Shown in pieces: positions 51,331-60,443 of a stretch of DNA of 64,000 nucleotides; within the stretch, counting starts at the first letter, position 1, and each line of letters begins with the position of its first letter. The notes under the pieces are model-generated. The model was not told the origin of the DNA, ran no database searches, and was given only the letters and a program-made list of their open reading frames with translations. Made by a program: the position numbers and the translations under genes. Location: NCBI RefSeq assembly GCF_001005725.1, contig NZ_LBIC01000007.1:434001-498000 (forward strand), given 5' to 3'. Origin of the DNA: Sphingobium chungbukense (GTDB taxonomy: Bacteria > Pseudomonadota > Alphaproteobacteria > Sphingomonadales > Sphingomonadaceae).

Positions 51331-52140
51331 CTATTGTGCAAGCGGCGTGTAAAATTCCCGCGTTAAACCGGCTTGTCGGCGCGCCGAGTCGTTGAACGGA
51401 GGCTTCAACGACCCGCGAAAGTGGCGTTTCACAAGGATTTGGTAATGATTTGCGGGGTTCACGCCCAATCGCTTCGTCGCATGGCCGAACCATGTCGTCC
51501 CGGCCGCGACATGCCGAATCTCGTCCGTCATAATACGCTGCAACATGCGTGCGGACGTTGCATCCCCTGCCCCTTCGAACCGTTCCATGGTGGCGGGCGT
51601 GATGTCGAGGGCGCGCGCCTCCAACACCATGGGCACGATGGCGAGGCGGGCCAGCGCATCATGCGCCGTCTCATCGGCCGCCTGCCAGAGGCCGTCATGG
51701 GCGGGGAGCGCGCCGTAGAAACTGCCCAGTTGGCGCAACCGCCGGTCGAGCAGCGCGAAATGCATCGCTTCGTCGGCGCCCACGCGCATCCATTCGTCGG
51801 TGAATGCGGGCGGAAATTCGGCGCCGAAACGGCCGATCAGGTCGAAGGCGAGATCGATCGCGACGAATTCGATATGGGCAAGCGCGTGGAGCATCGCGAT
51901 CCGCGCCCGTTCCGAGCCGACCCTGCCGCGCTTGGGCATCCGGTTGGGCGGCAGCAGTTCGGGCTTTTCCGGCCGGGCCGGGCGATCCGGCATGACCGTG
52001 TCGAAGCGGTGCGCCAACCGCCCCAGCCGCCAGTTCCGCGCCACCGCCCGCGCCGCCATCAGCTTGGACAACGGATCGGGCGTCAGCAGCACATGGGCGC
52101 AGGCCGCACCCACATTGTCGAGGGAAACGGGTAGATTCAA
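51331..52140 (-). CDS. DUF455 (ferritin-like) family protein
   Basis: A 269 aa protein of the DUF455 family, which has a ferritin-like fold; a di-iron site is indicated by HIEFVAIDLAFD (near residue 85), ADEAMHF and TDEIRHVAAGT motifs. The role is unknown. The start is TTG at 52140, overlapping the bcp stop (TTGA), so it is translationally coupled to bcp. No ATG start is possible without truncating the family N-terminus. Two other starts would be needed to explain a longer frame upstream, which is shadow. Confidence 0.88.
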   Translation of the reverse strand: MNLPVSLDNVGAACAHVLLTPDPLSKLMAARAVARNWRLGRLAHRFDTVMPDRPARPEKPELLPPNRMPKRGRVGSERARIAMLHALAHIEFVAIDLAFDLIGRFGAEFPPAFTDEWMRVGADEAMHFALLDRRLRQLGSFYGALPAHDGLWQAADETAHDALARLAIVPMVLEARALDITPATMERFEGAGDATSARMLQRIMTDEIRHVAAGTTWFGHATKRLGVNPANHYQILVKRHFRGSLKPPFNDSARRQAGLTREFYTPLAQ

Positions 52141-52598
52141 AGCGCCCGCCCCGCCTCCAGCACCTCGGCGGCATGACCCTTGACCTTCACCTTGGGCCAG
52201 ACGCGCAGGATCTTGCCGTCGGCGCCGACTAGGAAGGTCGCGCGCTCGATGCCCATATATTTGCGGCCATAGAGCGATTTTTCGACCCAGGTGCCGAATG
52301 CCTCGCACATATCGCCCGGTTCGTCCGAGGCGAGCGTGACGGTCAGGCCATATTTTTCGGCGAATTTCTTGAGCCTGGCGGGCTTGTCCTTCGAAATCCC
52401 CACGACCGGCACGCCCAATGCCGCGAAATCGGCGCCGAGCGCGGTGAAATCCTTGGCTTCGTTGGTGCAGCCGGGTGTGTCCGCCTTGGGATAGAAATAG
52501 ACGACCAGCGGCTTGCCCCGGTAACGCGCCAGGGTGAAATCGGCGCCGTCGGCATCCTTCAAGCCCACGTCCGGCACGGTATCGCCCACATCCAGCAT
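52137..52598 (-). CDS. bcp: Thioredoxin-dependent peroxiredoxin BCP
   Basis: Reduces organic and hydrogen peroxides with thioredoxin. The 153 aa protein has the peroxidatic Cys44 (ADTPGCTNEAKDF) and the family motifs VVYFYPKADTPG, GVPVVGISKD and ATFLVGADGKI. The second Cys found five residues later in E. coli BCP is absent here, so a 1-Cys or alternative resolving Cys mechanism is expected. The ATG overlaps the glnE stop (TGATG). Confidence 0.94.
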   Translation of the reverse strand: MLDVGDTVPDVGLKDADGADFTLARYRGKPLVVYFYPKADTPGCTNEAKDFTALGADFAALGVPVVGISKDKPARLKKFAEKYGLTVTLASDEPGDMCEAFGTWVEKSLYGRKYMGIERATFLVGADGKILRVWPKVKVKGHAAEVLEAGRAL

Positions 52599-55285
52599 CA
52601 CTTGTCCTCCTCGAAAGGGGCAGCGAGCGCCGCCCATGCGTCGCTGACGCTTTGCCGGGCCTCCGCATAGCTTTCAAGCAGGGCATTCCAGCTTTCGACG
52701 CCGCAGGCGCGCGCGACCAGCGGGCGGGTGGCTTCGGGCGGCTCGGTCGATTTGGGCGAAACGAGGCGGGACACCACAAGAAAACGCGTGATGAGGTCAT
52801 GCGCCGCGATCAGTTCGCCCGGCAGATGACCGGCCGCGACCAACTGTTCCAGCGCGGCGCGCAGGTCGGGATCGAAGGCCATATTGTGGCGGAACTGGGT
52901 GACGTGGATCAGGAATTCCAGGTCGACGAGGCCGCCCGGCACCAGCTTCACGTCGAGGTCGCCGGCAGGCGGCTTATGTTTGGCGATGTCGCCGCGCATC
53001 TTCACCGCATGGCGCGCCAGCTCGTCGAAATCGCGCGGTCGTTCCAGCGTTTCGGTGAGGATCCCGCCCAGCGCGGCCCGCGCCGCATCGGAGCCGAAGA
53101 CAGGCCGGGCACGGGTGAGCGCCAGATGCTCCCAGGTCCAGGCTTCCTCCCGCTGGTAGCGGGCAAAGCTGTCGAGACTGACAGCGAGCAGGCCCTGCGC
53201 GCCCGAGGGCCGGAGGCGGGTGTCGACCTCGTAGAGCGGCCCTGCGGCGGTCGAGACGGAGAGCGCATTGGTGATCCGCTGGCCGAGGCGGTTGAAATAT
53301 TGCGTCGCGCCCAGGGGCTTGGCCCCATCGGATTCGGTTTCGAAACTGCCGGTGAAGAGATAGACGAGGTCCAGGTCGGACGCATGGGTCAGCACCCCGC
53401 CGCCCAGCCTGCCCAGCGCCAGTATCACCATCTCGCCGCCCGGCACCTTGCCATGGGCGCGTTCGAACTCCGCGACGGTGGCCGCGCTCAGCGCCTCGAT
53501 CGCGGCTTCGGCGACGCGCGAATAGCCCCGCCCCGCCTCCAGCGGATCGCCGCCGCGGATGATCTGTGCGCCTAGGGCGAAGCGGCGGTCGTTCACCCTC
53601 TGCCGCACCCGGTCGAGCAGGGCCTGATAATCCTCGCCCTCCTCCAGCCGGGCGAACTGCTGGGCCAGCACGGCCACGCAGGGCGGCGGGTCGAAGGCGG
53701 AGGTGTCGATCAGGCCGTCGAGCAGTTCCGCCCGCCGTCCCAGCGCATCGGCCAAAGTCGGCGCATGGCTCAGCAATTCCGCCAGCAGTTCGACAAGGCC
53801 CGGCCGCGCCGCCAGCAGCTTGAAGAAGTTGATCGCGCTCGGCAGCCGTCCGATCAGGTCGTCCAGCCGGTTGAGCGCCCGCGCCGGATCAGGCGCCGCC
53901 GCCAGCGTGCGCATCAGCCCCGGCAGCAATTCCTCCAGCGCCTCCCGTGACGGCCCGCTGCGCAGCGCCCGGATCGTGCCGGAGCGCCAGCGCGTGATCC
54001 TGGCAAGGGGCGTGTCCGGATCGGCAAAGCCGATGCCGGCAAGCTGCGCCTTCAACCGATCCTCGTCATGGGACAGCGATTCATCGGCCGCGGCCGGGGT
54101 CAGCCGATCATAATTGCTTCCCACCCACTGGACATGCGGGCGAAGCAGGTCGAGCAGCGCCGCGCCGTCCGCCAGCCCATGGAGCCGCGCGACATTGTCC
54201 ATCGCCTCCACCGATTTGGGCAGTTCATGGGTCTGCCGGTCCTCGACCATTTGCAGGCGATGCTCGATCGTGCGGAAGAGGACATAGGCCTCGTCCAGCT
54301 TCGCGGTCACTTCAGGTTCGAACACGCCCGCCGCCGCGAGCGCGCGCAGAGCCTCCCGCGTATTGCCCGACCGCAGCGAGGGATCGCGCCCGCCATGGAT
54401 GAGCTGATGCACCTGCGCGAAGAATTCGACCTCCCTTATGCCGCCGCGCCCGCGTTTCAGGTCGTATCCCGGTCCGAAGGCCTGCCCCTGCGAATAATGG
54501 TCGCGGATGCGGCGCGAAATGTCGGTGATCGCGTCGATCGCGCCGAAATCCAGGCTCCGCCGCCAGACGAAGGGGCGGATCGCCTGCATGAAATAATCGC
54601 CCAACGCGATATCGCCCGCCGCCGGACGCGCACGGATGAACGCCGCCTGCTCCCAGCCGAGGGCGGTCGATTCATAATAGCCGATCGCCGCCTCCACCGG
54701 CAGGGCGATGGGGGTCGCCTCCGGGGATGGCCGCAGGCGCAAGTCGACGCGGAACACATAGCCGTCGCCGTCGCGGGCATTCAGCAATTCGCTGACCCGC
54801 CGCCCGATCCTGACGGCTGCGTCGGCCGGGTCTTCCCGCTCGCCATGGGGCAGGGTCCTGGGATCGTAGAGCAGGATCGGATCGATATCGGAGGAATAAT
54901 TCAGCTCGCGGCTACCATGTTTGCCGAGCGCCAGCACGACGAAACCGCGGTTTTCCGCATCGGGATAACGCTCCGCCATGGCTGCGGCCAACGCCGCCTC
55001 CAGCGCCTGGTCGGCAAAGTCGGACAAGGTGCGCGTCACGCGGTCGACGTCCCAGGCCCCCGCCAGATCGGCCGCCGCCGTCACCAGCGCCACCGCGCCG
55101 CGCCTGCGCCTCAAGGAACGGGCGACGCCGTCGTCGGGCGCGGCAACCTGTTGCGCGGCGGCCCATGCTCCCTCGAAATCCCCATTTTCCAGCAGTCCGG
55201 CCACATCCGGAAAGCGATCCATCTGCCGCGCCAGAAAAGGCGAATGCGCCCGCATCCTTGCCGCAGCCGCCAAACCGTCCGTCAC
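52598..55285 (-). CDS. glnE: Bifunctional glutamine synthetase adenylyltransferase/deadenylase
   Basis: Controls glutamine synthetase by attaching and removing AMP in response to PII. The 895 aa protein has two nucleotidyltransferase domains: SRELNYSSDIDPILLYD with VDLRLRPSPEATPI in the first half, and GGGVLTHASDLDLVYLF with VDTRLRPSGAQGLL in the second; a central helical PII-contact region separates them. The length is standard. First gene of a glnE-bcp-DUF455 unit; the gene is divergent from the NepR-like gene. Confidence 0.97.
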   Translation of the reverse strand: MTDGLAAAARMRAHSPFLARQMDRFPDVAGLLENGDFEGAWAAAQQVAAPDDGVARSLRRRRGAVALVTAAADLAGAWDVDRVTRTLSDFADQALEAALAAAMAERYPDAENRGFVVLALGKHGSRELNYSSDIDPILLYDPRTLPHGEREDPADAAVRIGRRVSELLNARDGDGYVFRVDLRLRPSPEATPIALPVEAAIGYYESTALGWEQAAFIRARPAAGDIALGDYFMQAIRPFVWRRSLDFGAIDAITDISRRIRDHYSQGQAFGPGYDLKRGRGGIREVEFFAQVHQLIHGGRDPSLRSGNTREALRALAAAGVFEPEVTAKLDEAYVLFRTIEHRLQMVEDRQTHELPKSVEAMDNVARLHGLADGAALLDLLRPHVQWVGSNYDRLTPAAADESLSHDEDRLKAQLAGIGFADPDTPLARITRWRSGTIRALRSGPSREALEELLPGLMRTLAAAPDPARALNRLDDLIGRLPSAINFFKLLAARPGLVELLAELLSHAPTLADALGRRAELLDGLIDTSAFDPPPCVAVLAQQFARLEEGEDYQALLDRVRQRVNDRRFALGAQIIRGGDPLEAGRGYSRVAEAAIEALSAATVAEFERAHGKVPGGEMVILALGRLGGGVLTHASDLDLVYLFTGSFETESDGAKPLGATQYFNRLGQRITNALSVSTAAGPLYEVDTRLRPSGAQGLLAVSLDSFARYQREEAWTWEHLALTRARPVFGSDAARAALGGILTETLERPRDFDELARHAVKMRGDIAKHKPPAGDLDVKLVPGGLVDLEFLIHVTQFRHNMAFDPDLRAALEQLVAAGHLPGELIAAHDLITRFLVVSRLVSPKSTEPPEATRPLVARACGVESWNALLESYAEARQSVSDAWAALAAPFEEDK

Positions 55286-55370
55286 CCTAACTCTCCCATA
55301 ATGGAGCGGATATTGCGTGCGTTTACGACGAACGCCAGAAACTTTTCGCGGCTTTGGCGGTTATTTGGAC

Positions 55371-55562
55371 ATGGAAATGCAACGTAAGCCCCTCAGCCGG
55401 TCGGCGAGCATTCAGGATGGCGCGATCCGCCGCGTCCTGAATATCGGCGTGCCGCAGCCCTATGAAGGCATCGGCAATGCGTTGCGTTCCACCTTCAACG
55501 CGGCGCGGGATTCGGTCCCTGACGACATGCTGGACCTGCTCGCGAAGCTCGACCGGCATTAG
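55371..55562 (+). CDS. NepR family anti-sigma factor
   Basis: A 63 aa protein whose C-terminal half, IGVPQPYEGIGNALRST followed by SVPDDMLDLLAKLDRH, has the NepR pattern. NepR holds the stress sigma factor EcfG until phosphorylated PhyR removes it. Normally it lies next to phyR and ecfG, but neither is in this window, so this is a separate or second copy. The ATG at 55371 lies 4 codons after GGACATG-like sequence; an open frame upstream to 55317 is not like the family. The gene is short but well matched. Confidence 0.78.
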   Translation: MEMQRKPLSRSASIQDGAIRRVLNIGVPQPYEGIGNALRSTFNAARDSVPDDMLDLLAKLDRH

Positions 55563-55721
55563 ATTCGGTCCCCTTTTTTGGCACCCGGACGAGATCGGGG
55601 GTGGCGGGGAAGGCGCATCGCGTCAAAATTGGCGAAGGCGGTGGCGGGCCCCGTCCACCCGATCAGCACTTTATTTACCCGCCCGGTTTAAGATCGCGCA
55701 TCTTCCGGGGGAAGCACGACC

Positions 55722-56063
55722 ATGATCTACAAGGCATTTGCCGCCATAACCCTCATCGCAGCCCCCATCATCGTGCTGACGGTACAGAGTTTCGTGCCGG
55801 GCCAGCCGGCAGCATCAGCACCCATGGGGGCAGCGCCGGCCGCAAGCATCGCGCCCGTCGCTGCGCCGGTCCAGCCTGGCCCGCCTCCGCCGCCGGCGGT
55901 CAGCGATGCGGGCACGGCATCCTTCGGCCAGCCCATGCCGGATGCGGGAAAGCCGTTCCTCGCGCCCGGAGCCGGTCTGCCCGCCGCCGGTCTGCCCGCC
56001 GCTTCGGCAACGGAAGCGGCGCCGGGCGAAAACGCGGAGCAACAGGTCGGGGCGCCGCAATAA
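55722..56063 (+). CDS. Hypothetical Pro/Ala-rich protein with N-terminal membrane segment
   Basis: A 113 aa protein I cannot assign. Residues 4-26 form a hydrophobic segment (FAAITLIAAPIIVLTVQSF), followed by a low-complexity Pro/Ala/Gly tail with PGPPPPPAVSDAGTA and GLPAAGLPAASATEAA. It looks like a membrane-anchored or secreted tether. The composition makes the gene call less certain, but the start is clean and the frame has a standard GC pattern. Convergent with the zinc metallopeptidase. Confidence 0.55.
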   Translation: MIYKAFAAITLIAAPIIVLTVQSFVPGQPAASAPMGAAPAASIAPVAAPVQPGPPPPPAVSDAGTASFGQPMPDAGKPFLAPGAGLPAAGLPAASATEAAPGENAEQQVGAPQ

Positions 56064-56070
56064 GGGCGCC

Positions 56071-56943
56071 TCAGGCCCCCTTGAACGTATCGCACTGGGC
56101 AGGGTCGCCACTGTCCAGCCCCCTGCGCAGCCAGGTCATCCGCTGTTCGCTGGTGCCATGGGTGAAACTTTCCGGCACGGGGCGCCGACCGGCCGCCTTT
56201 TGCAGCGTGTCGTCGCCGATCGCCTGTGCCGCCTTCATCCCCTCCTCCAGGTCGCCCGGCTCCATCAGGCCCGTGCGCTTGGCCCACACGCCGGCATAGC
56301 AGTCCGCCTGCAATTCCACCCGCACCTGCAACGCATTGCCCTCGTCCTCGCTGACCGCGCGCTGCCGCTTGTTCACCTGACCCAAGGTGCCTTCCAGATC
56401 CTGCACATGATGGCCGACCTCATGCGCGATCACATAGGCCTGGGCGAAATCGCCCGGCGCGCCGAAACGCTGCTGGAGTTCGGTGAAGAAATCCGTGTCG
56501 AGATACACTTTCTGGTCGTTGGGGCAGTAGAAGGGCCCCATGGCGCTCTGCGCCGCGCCGCAGCCCGATGCGCCGTTCTGCGAATAGAAGGACAGGACAG
56601 TCGGCCGATATTGCTGCCCGGCCTGCTGGAACGTCTGGCCCCAGACCCGCTCGGTCGATCCCAGCACCTTCAAAGACCAATGCTGGATGTCGCTGAGCTT
56701 GGACGCATCGCGACTCACCTCTCCGCCCTGGGGCATCTGGCCGCCGCCGTTCATCAGGCTGAGCGGATTGACGCCCATCACCGCCAGGACGATCAGCACG
56801 ACGACGATTCCGCCGCATCCGAAACGGTTGCCGATCAGCGGTAACAGCAGGCCCAGCCCACCGCCGAGCCCACCGCCCATGCCGCCGCCGCGGCCGTCCT
56901 GCACCTCGAAATTCGTGCTTTCCCGTTCGTCGTCCAGCCGCAT
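56071..56943 (-). CDS. Neutral zinc metallopeptidase (YpfJ family)
   Basis: A 290 aa membrane-anchored protein. After a Gly-rich N-terminal stretch there is one hydrophobic helix (GCGGIVVVLIVLAVMGV), then the extracytoplasmic domain with the zinc motif AYVIAHEVGHHVQ and a Glu downstream (ELQADCYAGVWA). The start at 56943 has GAGAGGGAC upstream; the frame extends further without family match. The substrate is unknown. Convergent with the Pro/Ala protein. Confidence 0.9.
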   Translation of the reverse strand: MRLDDERESTNFEVQDGRGGGMGGGLGGGLGLLLPLIGNRFGCGGIVVVLIVLAVMGVNPLSLMNGGGQMPQGGEVSRDASKLSDIQHWSLKVLGSTERVWGQTFQQAGQQYRPTVLSFYSQNGASGCGAAQSAMGPFYCPNDQKVYLDTDFFTELQQRFGAPGDFAQAYVIAHEVGHHVQDLEGTLGQVNKRQRAVSEDEGNALQVRVELQADCYAGVWAKRTGLMEPGDLEEGMKAAQAIGDDTLQKAAGRRPVPESFTHGTSEQRMTWLRRGLDSGDPAQCDTFKGA

Positions 56944-57099
56944 CTCGTCCCTCTCTTTCCTCGCCCTGCCTAATCCATTCGGCCGCGGGTGGGAACGTCC
57001 CGGATGCATCGAGGGTTGCGGGACGTGATGGTCCATGAACAAGTTGTCACGAGACATTCCGTTGGAATGCCGAAGCAGAATTCTATATTGCACTGCGAC

Positions 57100-58278
57100 A
57101 TGGCCGATACCGAACCCCAACCGCGCCACCGCGCCAATACGCCCCTGCCCCTACCCCGCGAAGTCGCGCTGTTGTTGCAGGGCGGCGGCGCGCTCGGATC
57201 GTTCCAGGCAGGCGTCTATCAGCGACTCGACGCGCTGGGAGTCGACATAAGCTGGGTCGCGGGCATTTCCATCGGCGCGGTCAATGCCGCGATCATCGCG
57301 GGCAACCCGCCGCACAAGCGGATCGGCCGGCTGAAGAAATTCTGGCTCACCGTCTCGGGCGGCATGCCCAATATCGTGCTGCCGGAAATCGACCATATCC
57401 GCGAGGCCGCCCACCTGATGGCGGCGGGCACCGTCGCGACATTCGGCGTGCCGGGCATGTTCCGCCCGCGTCTGTGGCCCGCGCCGTTGATGCCCGAAGG
57501 CACGACGGGGGCGATCAGCTTCTACGACAGCGCGCCGCTGAAGGACACGCTGGACGCCTGCGTCGACTGGGACCTGCTGAATGACGGGCCGGTACGGCTG
57601 TCGGTGGGCGCGGTGGACGTGGAAAGCGGCAATTTCGCCTATTGGGACACGCGCGGGCGCGGCGGCAACACCCGGATCGACGCGCGGCACATCATGGCGT
57701 CGGGCGCCCTGCCCCCCGGCCTGCCGCCGATCGAGATCGACGGGCGCTGGTATTGGGACGGCGGCATCGTGTCCAATACGCCGCTGGCCCATGTGCTGGA
57801 CCACCAGACGGAGGACATGCTGGTGTTCCAGGTCGACCTGTTCCCCGCCGAGGGACCGATGCCGCGGCAGATGACCGACGTCTATTCCCGCACCAAGGAT
57901 ATTCAATATTCCAGCCGTACCCGGCAAGTGACGGACCAGTATCTGCGGCTGCGCAAGGAGCATAAGGCGATCCGCGCGCTGCTCGACAAATTGCCGCCCG
58001 AATTGCAGGACGATGCCGATGCCCAGCGGCTGCGTCAGTTCCTGGATACGGGATCGGTCAATATCGTCCACCTCATCTACCGCAGCCGCGCCTGGGAAAG
58101 CGGCGCGCGCGACTTCGAATTTTCCCGTTCCACCATGCTGGATCACTGGACCCAGGGCCGCGACGCGGTGGAGGAAGTGATGCACAAGGGCGACCTCATC
58201 GCCCGCAACATCGTCAACGGGAAAAGCTCGACTTTCGACCTCGACGCCCCCGACCATCTCAAGGAGAAGCAGGCATGA
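57100..58278 (+). CDS. Patatin-like phospholipase, DUF3734 type
   Basis: A 392 aa lipid hydrolase. It has the oxyanion hole GGGALGSFQAGV at residues 28-39, the nucleophile Ser57 in GISIG and the catalytic Asp in the DGGI segment, followed by the DUF3734 C-terminal region. The overlap with the 3-hydroxybutyrate dehydrogenase gene (ATGA) suggests one transcript; patatins next to this enzyme are often linked to polyhydroxybutyrate granules, which is a hint, not proof. The start is the ATG at 57100; an in-frame ATG at 57067 is possible. Confidence 0.85.
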   Translation: MADTEPQPRHRANTPLPLPREVALLLQGGGALGSFQAGVYQRLDALGVDISWVAGISIGAVNAAIIAGNPPHKRIGRLKKFWLTVSGGMPNIVLPEIDHIREAAHLMAAGTVATFGVPGMFRPRLWPAPLMPEGTTGAISFYDSAPLKDTLDACVDWDLLNDGPVRLSVGAVDVESGNFAYWDTRGRGGNTRIDARHIMASGALPPGLPPIEIDGRWYWDGGIVSNTPLAHVLDHQTEDMLVFQVDLFPAEGPMPRQMTDVYSRTKDIQYSSRTRQVTDQYLRLRKEHKAIRALLDKLPPELQDDADAQRLRQFLDTGSVNIVHLIYRSRAWESGARDFEFSRSTMLDHWTQGRDAVEEVMHKGDLIARNIVNGKSSTFDLDAPDHLKEKQA

Positions 58279-59081
58279 GCCAATCGGATTCCGGTAAATC
58301 TTTGGCCGGCAAGACCGCCCTCATCACCGGATCGACCTCCGGCATCGGCCTTGCCTATGCCAAGGCGCTGGCGGGCGAAGGCGCCCATGTCGTGATCAAC
58401 GGCTTTGGCGATGCGGACGCGATCGAGAAGGAACGGCTGGGGCTGGAGGCGTTGAGCGGGGCGAAGGCGCTTTACAGCGGCCATGACCTCACCAAGACCG
58501 ACCAGATCGAGGCGATGATGCAGGAAGCCGCCCATGCCTTTGGCGGCGTCGACATCCTCATCAACAATGCGGGCATGCAGCATGTCGCCCCGGTCGAGGA
58601 ATTCCCGGTCGACAAATGGAACCTCATCATCGCGCTCAACCTCAACAGCGCCTTCCACACCTCCCGCCTCGCCATTCCCTATATGAAGGAGAAGAAGTGG
58701 GGGCGGATCATCCAGACCGCTTCGGCGCATTCCCTGACCGCATCGCCGTTCAAGAGCGCCTATGTGACGGCGAAACATGGGTTAGCGGGGTTCACCAAGA
58801 CCTTGGCGCTGGAACTGGCGACCTTCGGCATCACGGCCAACTGCATTTCGCCCGGCTATGTCTGGACGCCGCTGGTGGAGAACCAGATTCCCGACACGAT
58901 GAAGGCGCGCGGGATGACGCGCGAGCAGGTGATGAACGACGTACTGCTCGCCGGGCAGCCGACCAAGCAGTTCGTGACCGTGGAGCAGGTGGCATCGATG
59001 GCGATGTACCTGTGCAGCGATGCCGCCGCCAACATCACCGGCGCCAATATGAGCATCGATGGCGGCTGGACCGCGCAATGA
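58275..59081 (+). CDS. bdhA: 3-hydroxybutyrate dehydrogenase
   Basis: NAD-dependent short-chain dehydrogenase turning 3-hydroxybutyrate to acetoacetate, used in polyhydroxybutyrate breakdown. The 268 aa protein has TGSTSGIGLAYAKAL near the N-terminus, DILINNAGMQHVAPVEEFP, the catalytic Tyr-Lys in YVTAKHGLAGFTKTLALE, and the typical C-terminal extension with DVLLAGQPTKQFVTVEQVA. Family assignment is good. A terminator follows. Confidence 0.92.
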   Translation: MSQSDSGKSLAGKTALITGSTSGIGLAYAKALAGEGAHVVINGFGDADAIEKERLGLEALSGAKALYSGHDLTKTDQIEAMMQEAAHAFGGVDILINNAGMQHVAPVEEFPVDKWNLIIALNLNSAFHTSRLAIPYMKEKKWGRIIQTASAHSLTASPFKSAYVTAKHGLAGFTKTLALELATFGITANCISPGYVWTPLVENQIPDTMKARGMTREQVMNDVLLAGQPTKQFVTVEQVASMAMYLCSDAAANITGANMSIDGGWTAQ

Positions 59082-59084
59082 GGT

Positions 59085-59130
59085 GAAGGCTGCGGGCGAC
59101 GGCGCAATGCCCCTCGCCCGCAGCCTTCCT
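59085..59130 (+). terminator. Terminator after bdhA
   Basis: GAAGGCTGCGGGCGA at 59085-59099 pairs with TCGCCCGCAGCCTTC at 59114-59128, a 15-bp stem, just after the bdhA stop. No long T run follows, so it may act partly. Confidence 0.7.
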
Positions 59131-59219
59131 ATCCTTCGATCTATAGCCGAGGCGGAATGTTGGTCCGCTGTTCGCCGGTTTATCCTCCTGCGCCTGACGC
59201 GCTCTTGGAGGGACCGCAT

Positions 59220-60353
59220 ATGACTGGCCGGATCATGCTTCTGATCACCGCGGCTTGCCTGATCCAGCCGGGCATCGCTCTGGCCAAGGCGGGAGACCCC
59301 ATCCCCAACAGCTATATCTGCACCTTCAAGCCCGGTCCGATCAGCAGCGGATCGGAGGCACGCATATCGGTCGCGGCCGTCGGCGGCCGGGTCACCCATG
59401 TCTACAGCCATGCGCTGAACGGGTTCGCGGCGCATCTGCCCGCCGCCGCCGTGCAGAAGATGATGGCAAAGAACCCGCTGATCCAAGGCTGCCAGCAGGA
59501 TCGGGTCGCCACCATCCCGCCGACCATAATCGAAAGCGTCATCAGCCGCGGCGGTCCAGTCGGGGGAGGAGGCGGATCGACCCAGACGACACCCTGGGGA
59601 GTCAAGCGGGTCGGAGGACCAGTCAATTATGCCGGCAGCAATGTGGTATGGATCATCGACACAGGGATCGACCTCTCCCATCCCGATCTCGCCGTCGATG
59701 TGGACAGAAGTATCAGCTATGTCCCCGGTGCATCCAACGCGAATGACGGCAATGGCCATGGCACCCATGTCGCCGGTATCATCGCCGCGAAGAATAATGG
59801 CACAGGCGTCGTGGGCGTCGCTGCCGGAGCCACGGTGGTCGCGGTTCAAGTGCTGGATTCGACCGGATCAGGGGCCGATGCCGACGTTGTAAGCGGTATC
59901 GATTATGCCACCGCCAACGGCAAGGCGGGCGACGTCATCAACCTGAGCCTCATCACATCGCCCATGCCCGCCATGGACCTGGCGGTGACCGGTGCTGCCA
60001 GCAAAGGGATATTCGTGGCCATTGCGGCCGGCAACAGTTCGGTCAACGCGGCCGATTATTCGCCGGCGCGCGTCAACGGCACCGGAATCTACACGCTGGC
60101 TGCGACCGACAGCAAAGATATATTCGCCCGCTATTCCAACTATGGGAAGCCGCCCGTCGATTATGCCGAACCGGGCAGTTCGATCCTGTCGACCTACAAA
60201 AACGGAAGCTACGCCACGCTGTCAGGAACGTCGATGGCTGCGCCGCACATGGCGGGAATCCTTCTGCTGAATGGCGCCAACGGCCCCTCGGCCAGCGGCG
60301 TGGCCCAGCGCGATCCCGATCCCGCCGCCAGCTATTCCATCGGCGCGCGATAA
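59220..60353 (+). CDS. S8 family subtilisin-like serine peptidase, exported
   Basis: A 377 aa secreted peptidase. The signal peptide (MTGRIMLLITAACLIQPGIALA) precedes an inhibitor-I9-like propeptide region (YICTFKPGPIS, RVTHVYSHALNGFAAHL), a Gly-rich linker and the catalytic domain with Asp (IIDTGIDLSHPDL), His (NGHGTHVAGI) and Ser (SGTSMAAPH). Compact compared with many subtilases. GGAGG lies before the ATG. The last ~35 residues have no obvious anchor, so it is probably released. Confidence 0.9.
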   Translation: MTGRIMLLITAACLIQPGIALAKAGDPIPNSYICTFKPGPISSGSEARISVAAVGGRVTHVYSHALNGFAAHLPAAAVQKMMAKNPLIQGCQQDRVATIPPTIIESVISRGGPVGGGGGSTQTTPWGVKRVGGPVNYAGSNVVWIIDTGIDLSHPDLAVDVDRSISYVPGASNANDGNGHGTHVAGIIAAKNNGTGVVGVAAGATVVAVQVLDSTGSGADADVVSGIDYATANGKAGDVINLSLITSPMPAMDLAVTGAASKGIFVAIAAGNSSVNAADYSPARVNGTGIYTLAATDSKDIFARYSNYGKPPVDYAEPGSSILSTYKNGSYATLSGTSMAAPHMAGILLLNGANGPSASGVAQRDPDPAASYSIGAR

Positions 60354-60443
60354 GGGACGAGGTCGCCTTGCACAGCGAGAAGCCCTCTTAAAACCCAGAG
60401 AAAATCTCCCTATGGTCGGCGCCAGTTCAGGGAGAATATAGCG

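Noticed and set aside
51331..52800. One long frame joining DUF455 and an upstream stretch
   Set aside because: The upstream part runs in another frame of bcp and glnE; DUF455 begins at TTG 52140.
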